This document shows, in pieces, positions 33,165 to 41,890 of a stretch of 64,000 nucleotides of DNA. The stretch spans positions 744,001-808,000 of the forward strand of contig NZ_PPDK01000001.1 in assembly GCF_003074135.1 (NCBI RefSeq), written 5' to 3'. The translations under genes were made by a program, and so were the position numbers. The notes below the pieces were generated by a model. It made no database searches, had not been told where the DNA came from, and saw only the letters and a list, made by a program, of their open reading frames with translations. Every line of letters starts with the position of its first letter. The stretch's first letter is position 1. The DNA comes from Euzebya tangerina. Its GTDB lineage: Bacteria; Actinomycetota; Nitriliruptoria; Euzebyales; Euzebyaceae.

Positions 33165-33995
33165 ATGACCAGGCGCGATGCCGCCTTGCGCTTTGCTGCG
33201 GCAGGACTCCCGGTGTTTGTGTGTGTGCCAGGCGGGAAGCGTCCGTTGACCCGACACGGGTTTCACGACGCGACCATCGAGGCGTCGCAGATCCAGGGGT
33301 GGTTCGACCGATGGCCCGAGGCCAACCTGGCCATCCCGACGGGCGGCGCCAGGTTCGATGTGGTCGATGTCGATGTCCGGCCGTCCGGGTCTGGCATGCC
33401 GACGCTGCGACGAGCTGACGCGGCCGGGCTCTTGGATGGTTGGGCGTGCAGGGTCACCACACCATCGGGTGGACAGCATCTGTACTTCAACACAGAACCA
33501 TCGCGCCAGCAGCGGTCGTGGACGTCGGCCGGCACGCACATCGACTTTCGCGGCGACGGCGGCTACGTCCTGGTCCCACCCTCGGCCGTGGACACTCCGG
33601 CTGGGCCGGACAGCTACCGACTGTGCGCTACCGGGACCGGGTCTGGCCGGGTTGACGCGGGTCGACTGCGCCGGTTCCTGACTCCCCCCGCGGGCCCATC
33701 TCCGCCGCCGTCGGGGCCGGCACGGTCGAGTCGGGCACGCTGGGAAGGATTGGCGACGTGGGTGGCCACCCGGCCAGAAGGCACCCGCAACGCATCGTTG
33801 TTCTGGGCAGCTTGCCGCGTCGCCGAGGCGGGAGCCGCGGAGACACCTGTGATGCTTCTGCTGCGTGACGCGGCGCTGCGCTCGGGACTGGGCGAGCGGG
33901 AAGTCACTGCGACGATCCGCTCAGCCAGCCACACCATCGGGAGCGCCAGCCCGCAACCGGTAGTGCGTCGTCCCCAGCACGGCCTATCGCGCTGA
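33165..33995 (+). CDS. Bifunctional primase/polymerase (Prim-Pol, AEP superfamily)
   Basis: 276 residues from ATG 33165, chosen because family members begin with a similar RxDAALxxAAxGxPVFP; earlier in-frame starts (33129, 32994) add low-complexity sequence. Prim-Pol features: PVFVCVPGGKRPLTRHGF, LAIPTGGARFDVVDVDV (catalytic DVD), VTTPSGGQHLYF (SxH) and IDFRGDGGYVLVPPS. The C-terminal 80 residues (EGTRNASLFWAACRVAEAG) are the usual helical extension. It probably primes replication of the mobile element or its transferred strand. Confidence 0.87.
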   Translation: MTRRDAALRFAAAGLPVFVCVPGGKRPLTRHGFHDATIEASQIQGWFDRWPEANLAIPTGGARFDVVDVDVRPSGSGMPTLRRADAAGLLDGWACRVTTPSGGQHLYFNTEPSRQQRSWTSAGTHIDFRGDGGYVLVPPSAVDTPAGPDSYRLCATGTGSGRVDAGRLRRFLTPPAGPSPPPSGPARSSRARWEGLATWVATRPEGTRNASLFWAACRVAEAGAAETPVMLLLRDAALRSGLGEREVTATIRSASHTIGSASPQPVVRRPQHGLSR

Positions 33996-34003
33996 ACCAA
34001 CTG

Positions 34004-34024
34004 TCGGGCTCCCGCACAGCCCGA
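34004..34024 (+). terminator. Hairpin after the Prim-Pol gene
   Basis: TCGGGCT-CCCGCAC-AGCCCGA, a 7-bp stem with a 7-base loop, starting nine bases after the Prim-Pol stop. No T-run follows. Confidence 0.4.
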
Positions 34025-34083
34025 GTCGCCGGCTGGCCGATGCCGTGACACATCTGGCGTGGCCGGCACGTCATAGACGGGTG

Positions 34084-34800
34084 ATGATGCCGACAACCAG
34101 CCGAGTGCCAGACACCGACCCCAGCCATGGCGGCCCACCGGCCTTGCCAGGTAAGGACGGCTCAGCCCGGGCATCGTCGCCGTCGGCGAGACCCGGTCCG
34201 GTGCTAGCCTCTGCCCCGAAGGTCGGGCGGATACGGGATCGCGGGTTGAGCGCAGGACAGCGAGCAGGCGAGGGCGGCGAGGATCTGAACGACCTGGCTG
34301 TCCGGGCACGATCGGGCGACACCCAGGCGCTGGACCGGCTACTTGAACGCATCGATGCTGACGGGCTGGTCCGGGTTCCCGTCCGGCGAATCATCACCGA
34401 CCGCACCACCGTCGAGGACGTCTGCCAAGACCTGCTCATCATCGTCGCCGAACGCATCGATCGGTGGGACGGCCGCAGCCGGTTCACGACCTGGCTGTAT
34501 GCGGTGGCCAGAAACCGGGCCATCGACACGATCCGTCGAAACCGACCGACCGAACAACTACCCGCCGAGCTGCCACGCGAACAGCAGCGGGTCAGCTCGC
34601 TGATCGCGGACCGGCTCCGAGTCGACGAAGCACTAGCGGACCTGCCCGACAACTACCGCCAACCCGTGGTGCTGCGAGACGTTGACCAGCATGACTATGA
34701 CGAAATCGCAGCCATGCTCGACCTGCATCCGGCAACCGTCCGGACCCGGGTGTCACGAGGACGGGCCATGGTGGCAGCACGATGGAGGCGTGAGGGATGA
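34084..34800 (+). CDS. RNA polymerase sigma factor (sigma-70 family, ECF-like)
   Basis: 238 residues from ATG 34084; the true start may be later, because the first 80 residues are a Pro/Ser/Arg-rich tail with no family match. Region 2: LNDLAVRARSGDTQALDRLL, TTVEDVCQDLLIIVAERIDR, TTWLYAVARNRAIDTIRR. Region 4: VDEALADLPDNYRQPVVLRD, YDEIAAMLDLHPATVRTRVS and RGRAMV. The ATGA overlap with the following kinase gene means the two are co-translated, so the kinase may act on this factor or its regulators. No anti-sigma gene is beside it. Confidence 0.87.
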   Translation: MMPTTSRVPDTDPSHGGPPALPGKDGSARASSPSARPGPVLASAPKVGRIRDRGLSAGQRAGEGGEDLNDLAVRARSGDTQALDRLLERIDADGLVRVPVRRIITDRTTVEDVCQDLLIIVAERIDRWDGRSRFTTWLYAVARNRAIDTIRRNRPTEQLPAELPREQQRVSSLIADRLRVDEALADLPDNYRQPVVLRDVDQHDYDEIAAMLDLHPATVRTRVSRGRAMVAARWRREG

Positions 34801-36542
34801 CCGAGAGACTCCAAGGCCGGTACCGCATCACCGAGCTGTTGGGCAGCGGCGCCTTCGCCACCGTCCACAAAGCCCACGACGAGCAACTCGATGACTGGGT
34901 TGCCATCAAGATCCTGGCGCACAATCACAGCGTCAACCCCGAGATGCGCGGCCGGTTCATCGCCGAAGGACAGATCCTGCGCCGACTGCAGTCCCCCCAC
35001 ATCCTGCAGGTCCACGACCTTGCCGAGACCGACGACGGCCGCCCCTACCTGGTCACCCAACTTGCCGACCGTGGCACCCTACGAGCCCGTGTACAGCAGG
35101 CACGCGCCGACGGGTGGACGGTGGATGACCAGTCGCTGCTCCCCGTCGCTCAAGCCCTGGCCTTCGGCATCGACACCCTGGCCGCAGCCCAAGTTGTCCA
35201 CCGCGATCTCTCCCCCTCCAACCTTCTGCTGACCACAGCCCCCGCCGACCCCAACGGCTCATCCGACCAGCTGGTCGGAGCAGACGAACGCCTCATCATC
35301 GCTGACCTTGGGTTCTGCAAAGACCTGGCACTCAGCAGCGGCATCTCCGCCACCGGCGGCACCGACGGGTTCGCCCCACCCGAACAACACACCCTGGGCG
35401 CAGCAGTGGACGTCCGATCCGACCTCTGGGCCGCCTCAGCCGTGCTGCACTGGATCGCAACAGGCCACACCCCCAAGCGAGCACCCATCGCAGAGCGGGC
35501 CATGATCACCGCAGGCCTGACACCCGCGTTCGCCCACGCCGTCGCCGAGGGCCTCCACGACCACCCGGCCGAGCGACCCACCTCTGCCGACGCATGGATT
35601 GGCGCCATCACCTCTGCCGCAAGACCCGCCGGAGCCGGCACAACCACAACCGGCACGGACGATCGAACAGCAGCAGTACGCACCCGGCCGCACCTCATGA
35701 TCGCCGCCGTTGCAGCGATCTTGCTGCTCGGCTTGGCCACCCAAGTCCTCGGCAACGATGAACTCCCGCCCGCATCGGTGACCATCCCCGGCACCGCCGC
35801 CGAGGCTGCACAGAACGAGGCACCACCCGTGCCCATCGACGAAGACGTCGAGAACGACACCCAACCCACAGGGTCGACACCAACCATCCAACCCTCGGCC
35901 GCACCAACCGGGGAAGAGTCCACCGAGCAGGAGCCAACAGCGCCGCCGCTACCCATCGATGTCGGCACCCCAGTAGGCGGCACCTGGTCCTTCCACATCG
36001 TCAACCGCAACGATTGGGAGTACGACGTCGAGGTGACCATCAGCGCCGCCTACGGGTTTGACAAAACCACCAGTGACTCCGGCCCCGGCGATGCCCGAAC
36101 GGTCACGGCAGTCGATGGCGGCTACGAGTTCACAGCCATCCCAACCATCACCGACCGCGACTCACCAGAAGTAGACCAGGCATCCGCAACCGCGCGCTTC
36201 GGCAACGACATCCTCACCGGCGCTCTCGGTGCCGACCCCTGCCCATCAGAAATTTGGAACCAAACGGGCGGCACCGACTACGGCATCTACTGCCTCCTCG
36301 ATGAGGGGCATGACAGCCAAAGCAGCGGCGAATCCTGGACCACCCGCCCCGAAACCGACATCGACAACATGCTCGCCACCATGCAAGACCGCGACCCCAT
36401 CGCCTACTCCTTCGACATCAGCACCTGCGAGATCTGGCTACTGCCCAACGGCGACGTCATGCCCGCCACACGCGGCAACAACTGCGACATCACCGGCCGC
36501 ACCGTCATCCCCGAAGGCACACCCGGAGGACTCGACCGCTAG
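34797..36542 (+). CDS. Receptor-type Ser/Thr protein kinase
   Basis: 581 residues. Kinase domain (about 7-270): LLGSGAFATV glycine loop, VAIK (Lys38), VVHRDLSPSNLLL (catalytic Asp137), IADLGF (Mg-binding Asp170, in the bacterial DLG-like form) and GFAPPEQ. A Thr-rich juxtamembrane stretch, one membrane segment (about 300-318), then an external domain of about 260 residues with a Pro/Glu/Thr-rich stalk and a C-terminal beta-rich part carrying two or three cysteine pairs. HRDLSPSN replaces the usual HRDLKPxN, a change also seen in active kinases. Coupled to the sigma factor by a 4-base overlap. Confidence 0.88.
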   Translation: MTERLQGRYRITELLGSGAFATVHKAHDEQLDDWVAIKILAHNHSVNPEMRGRFIAEGQILRRLQSPHILQVHDLAETDDGRPYLVTQLADRGTLRARVQQARADGWTVDDQSLLPVAQALAFGIDTLAAAQVVHRDLSPSNLLLTTAPADPNGSSDQLVGADERLIIADLGFCKDLALSSGISATGGTDGFAPPEQHTLGAAVDVRSDLWAASAVLHWIATGHTPKRAPIAERAMITAGLTPAFAHAVAEGLHDHPAERPTSADAWIGAITSAARPAGAGTTTTGTDDRTAAVRTRPHLMIAAVAAILLLGLATQVLGNDELPPASVTIPGTAAEAAQNEAPPVPIDEDVENDTQPTGSTPTIQPSAAPTGEESTEQEPTAPPLPIDVGTPVGGTWSFHIVNRNDWEYDVEVTISAAYGFDKTTSDSGPGDARTVTAVDGGYEFTAIPTITDRDSPEVDQASATARFGNDILTGALGADPCPSEIWNQTGGTDYGIYCLLDEGHDSQSSGESWTTRPETDIDNMLATMQDRDPIAYSFDISTCEIWLLPNGDVMPATRGNNCDITGRTVIPEGTPGGLDR

Positions 36543-36689
36543 AACCCGTGCTGACAACAATCGGTGCCAGACCGATCCGCTCGGCTGGACACTGACCAAA
36601 CCACGCCACGGGTGGAATAGTTGCGCCCACCCTGAGACCGGCGAGATGTCACCCGGGTTCAACCGCGGAATATACGCGCTCAAGGCCTG

Positions 36690-36940
36690 GTCAATTCTCG
36701 TTGGGAACGACCAACACGGGCTCGGGCTGGCTTGTAGCAGCTGTCCGACGACGGCCGAGTGGGATGAACCCAAGATGCCGCGCCGATGGAGTTTGACGAC
36801 GATCAGATCAGCCCCCTCACGTTCGGCGACGCAGATGAGGGCCTTGGCCGGATTGAAGTGTTCGATCCTGTGGCGGTACGCCACGCCCCTCGCAGCGGAG
36901 CACACATCGCCTCTGCCCCCACGTGGCGCCGATGCCACTC
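36690..36940 (-). pseudogene. Universal stress protein C-terminal remnant
   Basis: A minus-strand frame holds AKALICVAEREGADLIVVKL and a following LLQASPSPCWSFP, the C-terminal half of a Usp domain (the eeegADLIVvG ... llghapcPVLVV pattern) with the ATP-binding GxxGS loop altered to GILGSSHS. There is no proper N-terminus; the neighbouring frame is damaged. It lies downstream of a decayed CDF transporter on the same strand. Confidence 0.6.
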
Positions 36941-36954
36941 ATCGCAATCGGCAG

Positions 36955-37450
36955 GACGACAACGGATGGGCCGTCCTCGAGCAACACCACGATCACTTCA
37001 GGGTTCGAGTACGCCGCACAATCGCCCCCAGTTCCGCCCAGGGAGTCCAAGCTTGGTTGGCCTCGCGGTTGCCTGTTCGTAGTGACAGCCCCTCGATGAT
37101 CAGTGCCAGCAGAGTAGGCCCGATCGCCAGTCCAGGATTGGTGATCTCTTCTGAGTTGCCGATGATCTTGTGGACCCGTTGAGGACCGAGAAGACACCCC
37201 CGAGCCAGAACAACACCAGCCCGACCACGAGGCCCAAAAGTACCGCTCACGCCCTCGACCAAAAGGATGGATGGCGGAGGGTTGCTGTCGGGCACGGCGA
37301 GCGCCAAGCAGCAACAGAACCTCGTTGCCGGAGTCTGCAACGGAGTGCAGAGTCTCGGCCAAGAGATGTGGACCCCGTGAGGAGGATGCCAACCAGCTTC
37401 GCTACGGCCAACTCCAATACTGGCGGGGAGTGCGGCAACACGTTCAAGCA
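36955..37450 (-). pseudogene. Cation diffusion facilitator (CDF) transporter remnant
   Basis: Three minus-strand frames in order carry ELAVAKLVGILLTGST, then LLAETLHSVADSGNEVLLLL, then HPFGRGRERYFWASW, then VHKIIGNSEEITNPGL, IIEGLSLRTGNREA and NPEVIVVLLED. These are consecutive landmarks of a CDF metal exporter (membrane helix 1, the HSxxD metal site in helix 2, the HPFGxGRERYFW loop, EGxSL helix and the LLED that follows). At least three frame changes separate them. Confidence 0.7.
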
Positions 37451-37459
37451 ACGGAAAGC

Positions 37460-37843
37460 TCACCCGTGGCTCTGGCCGTTCTCGATCAGCTCCCGCAGCC
37501 GCCGGATCTCGTCTTCCATGACACGGATCTCTTTGATGTCGGCCAAGGCCTCTCGGTTCGTTTCATAGTCGTGCATTGCAAGCTTCGCCGAGATTTGGTC
37601 TGACCGTTTCGCTGCGATCAACAGGATCGCTCTTCGCAACGCCGCCAGGCAGGAAAGCGCCAAGTTCAAGAGGATGAATGGGTAGGGGTCAAAGCGACTG
37701 CCAAAACACTGTTGACGAGCATCCCGATGGCAAGGAAGAGCAGCGCACCGAAACACGAACGCCCACGAACCCATTCCGTTGCGCAGGGTGTCTGCCGCCC
37801 ACTCTCCCCGAGTCAGATCGCTCTCGTCCCGATGGAGATCCAT
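37460..37843 (-). pseudogene. DUF1003 membrane protein, frameshifted
   Basis: The frame ending at 37460 gives GMGSWAFVF near its start and RFDPYPFILLNLALSCLAAL, then ALADIKEIRVMEDEIRRLRELI, the typical DUF1003 pattern. The second membrane helix, GALLFLAIGMLVNSVLAV, is in another frame between them, so two indels (near 37750 and 37700) interrupt the gene. The start overlaps the divergent PRC-barrel-like gene by a few bases. Confidence 0.65.
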
Positions 37844-38250
37844 GACGCGGTGGTGGCCGACCCCGGGTGGGCCGTCGGCATACGACGTGTGCTGGCCCGG
37901 CCCTACTACCAGTTTGCCCATGGCGATCCCGCCGAAGACGAGTATGGGGCCGTCTCGTGGGATCGTATTCCCGCGGGAGAGGTGGAGCTGCGCCGCGAGA
38001 GTCGGGTGGCATCGTCTGAGCCTACGACCTCGGTCACGTCCACGGGTTTGTGTTGGACGGCCCCGACGCCACCCACATCGTGTTGGAAAACGGCCCGACG
38101 TGGCTACGGCACGATGTCGTCGTTCCCCTGGGCGCCGTCGCAGACGTCACCACCGATCATGTCATCCTGAGGTTGACCAAAGACCAGGTGATGGACTTGC
38201 CGCAGATCCGGGTCCATCGGTGGGACCACGGGCAGAGCGACCTAGCTTGA
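37832..38250 (+). pseudogene. PRC-barrel-like/DUF2171-type protein, frameshifted
   Basis: From ATG 37832 one frame runs to about 38020 (WDRIPAGEVELRRESRVASS) and a second continues AYDLGHVHGFVLDGPDATHI, VLENGPTWLRHDVVVPLGAV, DVTTDHVILRLTKDQV to the stop at 38250. The junction GAG|CC lacks one G. The joined 139-residue product has the beta-barrel pattern of PRC-barrel proteins. One single-base deletion explains the break. Confidence 0.6.
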
Positions 38251-38254
38251 ACGG

Positions 38255-39274
38255 TTACTGCGCTTCAACGGTGACCGAGGCATCCGGGCCGAGCACGGTG
38301 CCGACTACCGACTGCACTGCCTCCTCATCAAGATCCCCTGGTGATGAGGTCGGCACGGTCACGGAGTTGCCATCGATCTGGATAGGTCCGAGGGTCGGAC
38401 CCGTCGACCCGACGGAGTCGGCGACTGCAGCCGTGACGGTCGTGGCGGTCTGGGCTTGACTGACAGCTGCGGCGTAACTTCGGCCAAGTGGAACACACAG
38501 CAGGCCTGCGGCCAGCACCATACCCGCAAGCCCAGCCAGAACGCCGGGCGCGCGCGACCGCAAGCTCGGCAACGGGGCCCAACGAGTCACCAGCATCACC
38601 ACGGCCGCGGCCAGCGCGATGCCCACCAGATTGGTCAGGAACAACGTCAACGCTCCCTGCGCCAACAGCGTATGGCCCTGTTCCAGCATCAGACCGACCA
38701 CGGCCAGCGGGGGGACCAACGCCACAGCAATGGCCACGCCCGGCAGCACGCCGGAGAGTTCGTCCCGAGTGTACGCGAACGCCCCGGCCGCCCCGGCGAA
38801 CAGCGCGACGCCGAGGTCGCGAAGGTCTGGGGCTGTCCGAGCCAGCATCTGCGCGTTCGGCGTCGCGTCGGGCAGCAGAACGCCCAAGCTGTAGGCAATG
38901 GCGATCACACCGGTTGCCCCCGCGAGGATGATTCCGCTGAGATTCCCGATCTGCCTGGGCCAGGTTAAGGCCAGTGCGGCGCCCAGCGCCACGATCGGCT
39001 GTCCGAGTGGTGCGATGATCATGGAGCCGATGACGGTTGCCGCGCTGTCCTGTGAGAGTCCGAGGGCCGCGACACCGGCTGCCAGCGCCAGCATGCCACC
39101 GAAGGCAGACCGCCACCCTGGTTGGCCGTTGAAGAACACCGCCTGCAACGAAGCCCGTCGGGCGTCTGGGCTGAGCCGACGCCGCAACAGCCAGCCATCA
39201 CGCGCTTCGTCCTCGACACGCTCGTTGATCTCGTCTCTGAGGCTCGGATTGGACTGAGTCAGCTGTGCTGCCAT
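38255..39274 (-). CDS. DUF389 (TIGR00341-like) membrane protein
   Basis: 339 residues. After a hydrophilic 60-residue start come about seven membrane segments, including GLSQDSAATVIGSMIIAPLG (the SxSxAxxIGAMIIAPLMxP-like DUF389 hallmark), AIAVALVPPLAVVGLML and FLTNLVGIALAAAVVMLV. The C-terminal 80 residues are an external domain. Function unknown; the family has been linked to ion or osmotic homeostasis. Adjacent genes on both sides are membrane proteins. Confidence 0.85.
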   Translation of the reverse strand: MAAQLTQSNPSLRDEINERVEDEARDGWLLRRRLSPDARRASLQAVFFNGQPGWRSAFGGMLALAAGVAALGLSQDSAATVIGSMIIAPLGQPIVALGAALALTWPRQIGNLSGIILAGATGVIAIAYSLGVLLPDATPNAQMLARTAPDLRDLGVALFAGAAGAFAYTRDELSGVLPGVAIAVALVPPLAVVGLMLEQGHTLLAQGALTLFLTNLVGIALAAAVVMLVTRWAPLPSLRSRAPGVLAGLAGMVLAAGLLCVPLGRSYAAAVSQAQTATTVTAAVADSVGSTGPTLGPIQIDGNSVTVPTSSPGDLDEEAVQSVVGTVLGPDASVTVEAQ

Positions 39275-39550
39275 CGGGTGGGGCCTTTCCTGGGTGTCAC
39301 GGCGACGAGGCGAGGTGGTGCGTGCGGTGTTGACATCGTGATGTCTCGCGAGCCGCTACACACGCTTCAGCTCGGAGGTTGACGCGAGCGAACGTCTGGT
39401 CGTCGGCCGGTCGTCGGCATCGCGGGGAAGAAGGCTCTCAGTCAGGTGGTGGTCAGGCGTTGTCAGCCGACATTCAGGTCGCGGCGGCACCTTGTGGGAC
39501 GTCCCATTCGGGACTGATCCCCGTTCGCTGCGCCCAAGGAGGCCGTTGTC

Positions 39551-39802
39551 ATGGCTGCCATCATCATCGTCGTTCTGCAGATCTTCGCGTGGGTCCTGAT
39601 TGCCAGGGCTGTGCTCAGTTGGTTCAGCGCTGCGCCAGGGTCCACCCTTTCGGGTGTGCAGCGGTCCGTGGGACGAGTCACTGAGCCAGTGCTCGCACCC
39701 GTCCGCCGTCGACTCCCGCGCGTCGGCAGCCTGGACTTGTCCGTGCTTGTCGTGCTGCTGGCGATCAACCTGTTGGTCATACCGGTTGTGGCCCTGCTGT
39801 AG
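39551..39802 (+). CDS. YggT family membrane protein
   Basis: 83 residues with two membrane segments; the YggT pattern IIIVVLQIFAWVLIARAVLSWF ending at residue 25, then RVTEPVLAPVRRRLPRVGSLDLS, then LVVLLAINLLVIPVV. These are small membrane proteins, in other bacteria near cell-division genes, with poorly understood roles. Good start context with AAGGAGG ten bases upstream. Confidence 0.85.
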   Translation: MAAIIIVVLQIFAWVLIARAVLSWFSAAPGSTLSGVQRSVGRVTEPVLAPVRRRLPRVGSLDLSVLVVLLAINLLVIPVVALL

Positions 39803-39815
39803 CGCGTCCCGTCCG

Positions 39816-41174
39816 TTACTCAAACCAGGGCAGCGCGATCTCCACGCGCGCACCGCCGAGGGGGCTGGAGCCAATGGTGATCTCGCCGCCGTGGGCGGTG
39901 ATGATTTCTTGGACGATGGCCAGGCCCAGGCCCGATCCACCTTCATCGCGTGATCGGGCCGCGTCGAGTCGGACGAATCGTTCAAAGACGCGGTGCCGGT
40001 CTGCTTCGGGGATGCCCTGGCCGTCGTCGTCGACGCGGAGAATGGAGACATCGTGGTGCTCGGCGAACGTTGCAATCGCGACAGTTGTTGCCGCGTGGTT
40101 GGCGGCGTTGTCGACGATGTTGCGGATTGCACGGTCGAGCTGGTCGCTGCTGCCGCGGGTGCGCGCGGTCCCGATCCCGGTGCCGTCCACGCGCAGTGAT
40201 GTGGTCCCGCGGAGGCGGTGGATCTGGGCGAGCGCGAGATCATCTAGGTCGACTGTGTCCAATCGAGCAGGGGCGGGACGTGCGCTGCCGCGGGCGAGGA
40301 GGAGGAGGTCATCGACGAGGTGCTGCATGCGGAGCGACTCGGCCTGGACATCGGCCAGAAAAGCGTCGTCGTTCTTCTCGGGGTGTGCAATGGCGACCTC
40401 GGTGAGCTGCCGGATCGAGGCGATCGGGCTGCGAAGCTCATGGCTGGCGTCGGACACGAACTGTCGTTGGCGTGTCTGGAACGTTTCGACTCGGTCGAGC
40501 ATCTCGTTCATGGTGGATGCGAGGCGGGCGACCTCGTCTCCGGTGCCCGGAACGGGGACACGCTGGCTTGGGTCAGCTGCCTGCACCTCATCCACACGGC
40601 GGCGAATCCCATCAACCGGTGCCAACGCCGCACCGGTCATCTGCCAGGTCGTGTAGAGGACGAGCAGTACCAGGACGGGGATCCCGACCAAGAGGCTCCC
40701 GGCGAGCAGTCCCGTCACCTCCTGTACCGACTCCAGTGACTGGCCCGACACGACGCTGATGGTCCCGTCGGTGCTCTCGGTCTGGGCCCGAACGACCATG
40801 AACGGATGCTCGCCAACCGGGACACGGACCACCTCGGTGCCGCTGGAGAGGCCATCAAGCAGTGATGCCTCTCCATCGATGTTCTCGCTGGCTGCGATCA
40901 CCTGACCGTTCTGGTCGATGACTTGGACCAGCGAGTCGTCCTCATCGTTGGTGGCCACGGAGTTGGGAAGAGCGCCCCCTTCGATCAAGCCCTCGATGTC
41001 CGCCGCCCTGACCTCCGCGGCTTCGACGACACCGTCGATCAACTGGTTCCGGACGACGAGTACCAACGCGATGGCGGCGAGCGTCAGAGCCACGCCCACC
41101 ACGAGTGTGGTCACGGCGGTCGTGCGGCTCCGTACCGACCACCGGTCGGGTGGCCATCGTGCCCAGTCACGCAT
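39816..41174 (-). CDS. Two-component sensor histidine kinase
   Basis: 452 residues from ATG 41174, which overlaps the response-regulator stop by eight bases (an ATG at 41183 is possible); upstream open frame lies inside that gene. Two membrane segments (about 23-45 and 160-185) flank an external sensor of about 110 residues, followed by HAMP, HisKA (FVSDASHELRSPIASIRQL, phosphorylated His) and HATPase_c with NIVDNAANHA (N box), DDDGQGIP (G1) and GGSGLGLAIVQEI (G2). It pairs with the preceding response regulator. Confidence 0.92.
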   Translation of the reverse strand: MRDWARWPPDRWSVRSRTTAVTTLVVGVALTLAAIALVLVVRNQLIDGVVEAAEVRAADIEGLIEGGALPNSVATNDEDDSLVQVIDQNGQVIAASENIDGEASLLDGLSSGTEVVRVPVGEHPFMVVRAQTESTDGTISVVSGQSLESVQEVTGLLAGSLLVGIPVLVLLVLYTTWQMTGAALAPVDGIRRRVDEVQAADPSQRVPVPGTGDEVARLASTMNEMLDRVETFQTRQRQFVSDASHELRSPIASIRQLTEVAIAHPEKNDDAFLADVQAESLRMQHLVDDLLLLARGSARPAPARLDTVDLDDLALAQIHRLRGTTSLRVDGTGIGTARTRGSSDQLDRAIRNIVDNAANHAATTVAIATFAEHHDVSILRVDDDGQGIPEADRHRVFERFVRLDAARSRDEGGSGLGLAIVQEIITAHGGEITIGSSPLGGARVEIALPWFE

Positions 41175-41844
41175 GGCGCCCATCCAGTCGGTAGCCGACG
41201 CCACGCACGGTGTGGATCGATTGACGCTCGAAGGGACGGTCGATCTTGTTTCGCAGACGTCCGACGTAGACCTCCACGATGTTCGGGTCTCCTTCGAAGG
41301 CGTAGTCCCACACATGGTCGAGCAGGTCCTGCTTGGACAGGGTTATCCCGGCGTTGCGTGCCATGTACTCGGCCAGAGAGAACTCACGTGAGGCGAGGTC
41401 GACCTCGACCCCACCGACCCAGCACTGTCGGGCGGCAGGATCTATTCGGAGTTCGCCGACCTCGATGACCGCCGGTCTCTCGGCAACGGCACGGCGGGTG
41501 ATCGCACGGAGACGGGCGAGAAGGACCACGTAGGAGAACGGCTTGGCGAGGAAGTCATCGGCGCCGGTGTCAAGCGCCTCGGCCTCGTCCCACTCCCCGT
41601 CCTTGGCCGTCAGCATCAGGATCGGCGTCCAGTTGCCCTCCTCGCGGAGGGTATTGCAGATGACGTAGCCGTTGACGCCGGGAAGCATGATGTCGAGCAC
41701 GATCGCGTCGTACCCGTTAGCCCTGGCTTGGCGCAGTCCGTCGTGACCGTCCAGGGCGACGTCGACGGCGTACCCCTCGGCCTCGAGCCCCCGTCGCAGG
41801 CCGGACGCCAGGCGCTTCTCGTCTTCAACAACCAGAACCCTCAC
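41167..41844 (-). CDS. OmpR/PhoB-family response regulator
   Basis: 225 residues. Receiver domain with acidic pocket (VVEDEKR), phosphoacceptor in YDAIVLDIMLPGVNG, conserved Lys in DDFLAKPFSYVVLLARLRA; C-terminal winged helix with EFSLAEYMARNAGITLSKQD, LLDHVWDYAF, VEVYVGRLRNKID and VRGVGYRLDG. Followed by the sensor kinase. Together they probably control the surrounding membrane-protein genes, among them the PepSY gene; PepSY proteins often modulate such sensors. Confidence 0.93.
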   Translation of the reverse strand: MRVLVVEDEKRLASGLRRGLEAEGYAVDVALDGHDGLRQARANGYDAIVLDIMLPGVNGYVICNTLREEGNWTPILMLTAKDGEWDEAEALDTGADDFLAKPFSYVVLLARLRAITRRAVAERPAVIEVGELRIDPAARQCWVGGVEVDLASREFSLAEYMARNAGITLSKQDLLDHVWDYAFEGDPNIVEVYVGRLRNKIDRPFERQSIHTVRGVGYRLDGRHA

Positions 41845-41890
41845 GTTGTCTCCTTGTTGCTGGGGCCGTGTCCACTGGCTGTTGGCATCA

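Noticed and set aside
34497-34560. Anti-sigma factor gene next to the sigma gene
   Set aside because: No frame besides the sigma factor itself; the following gene is a kinase.
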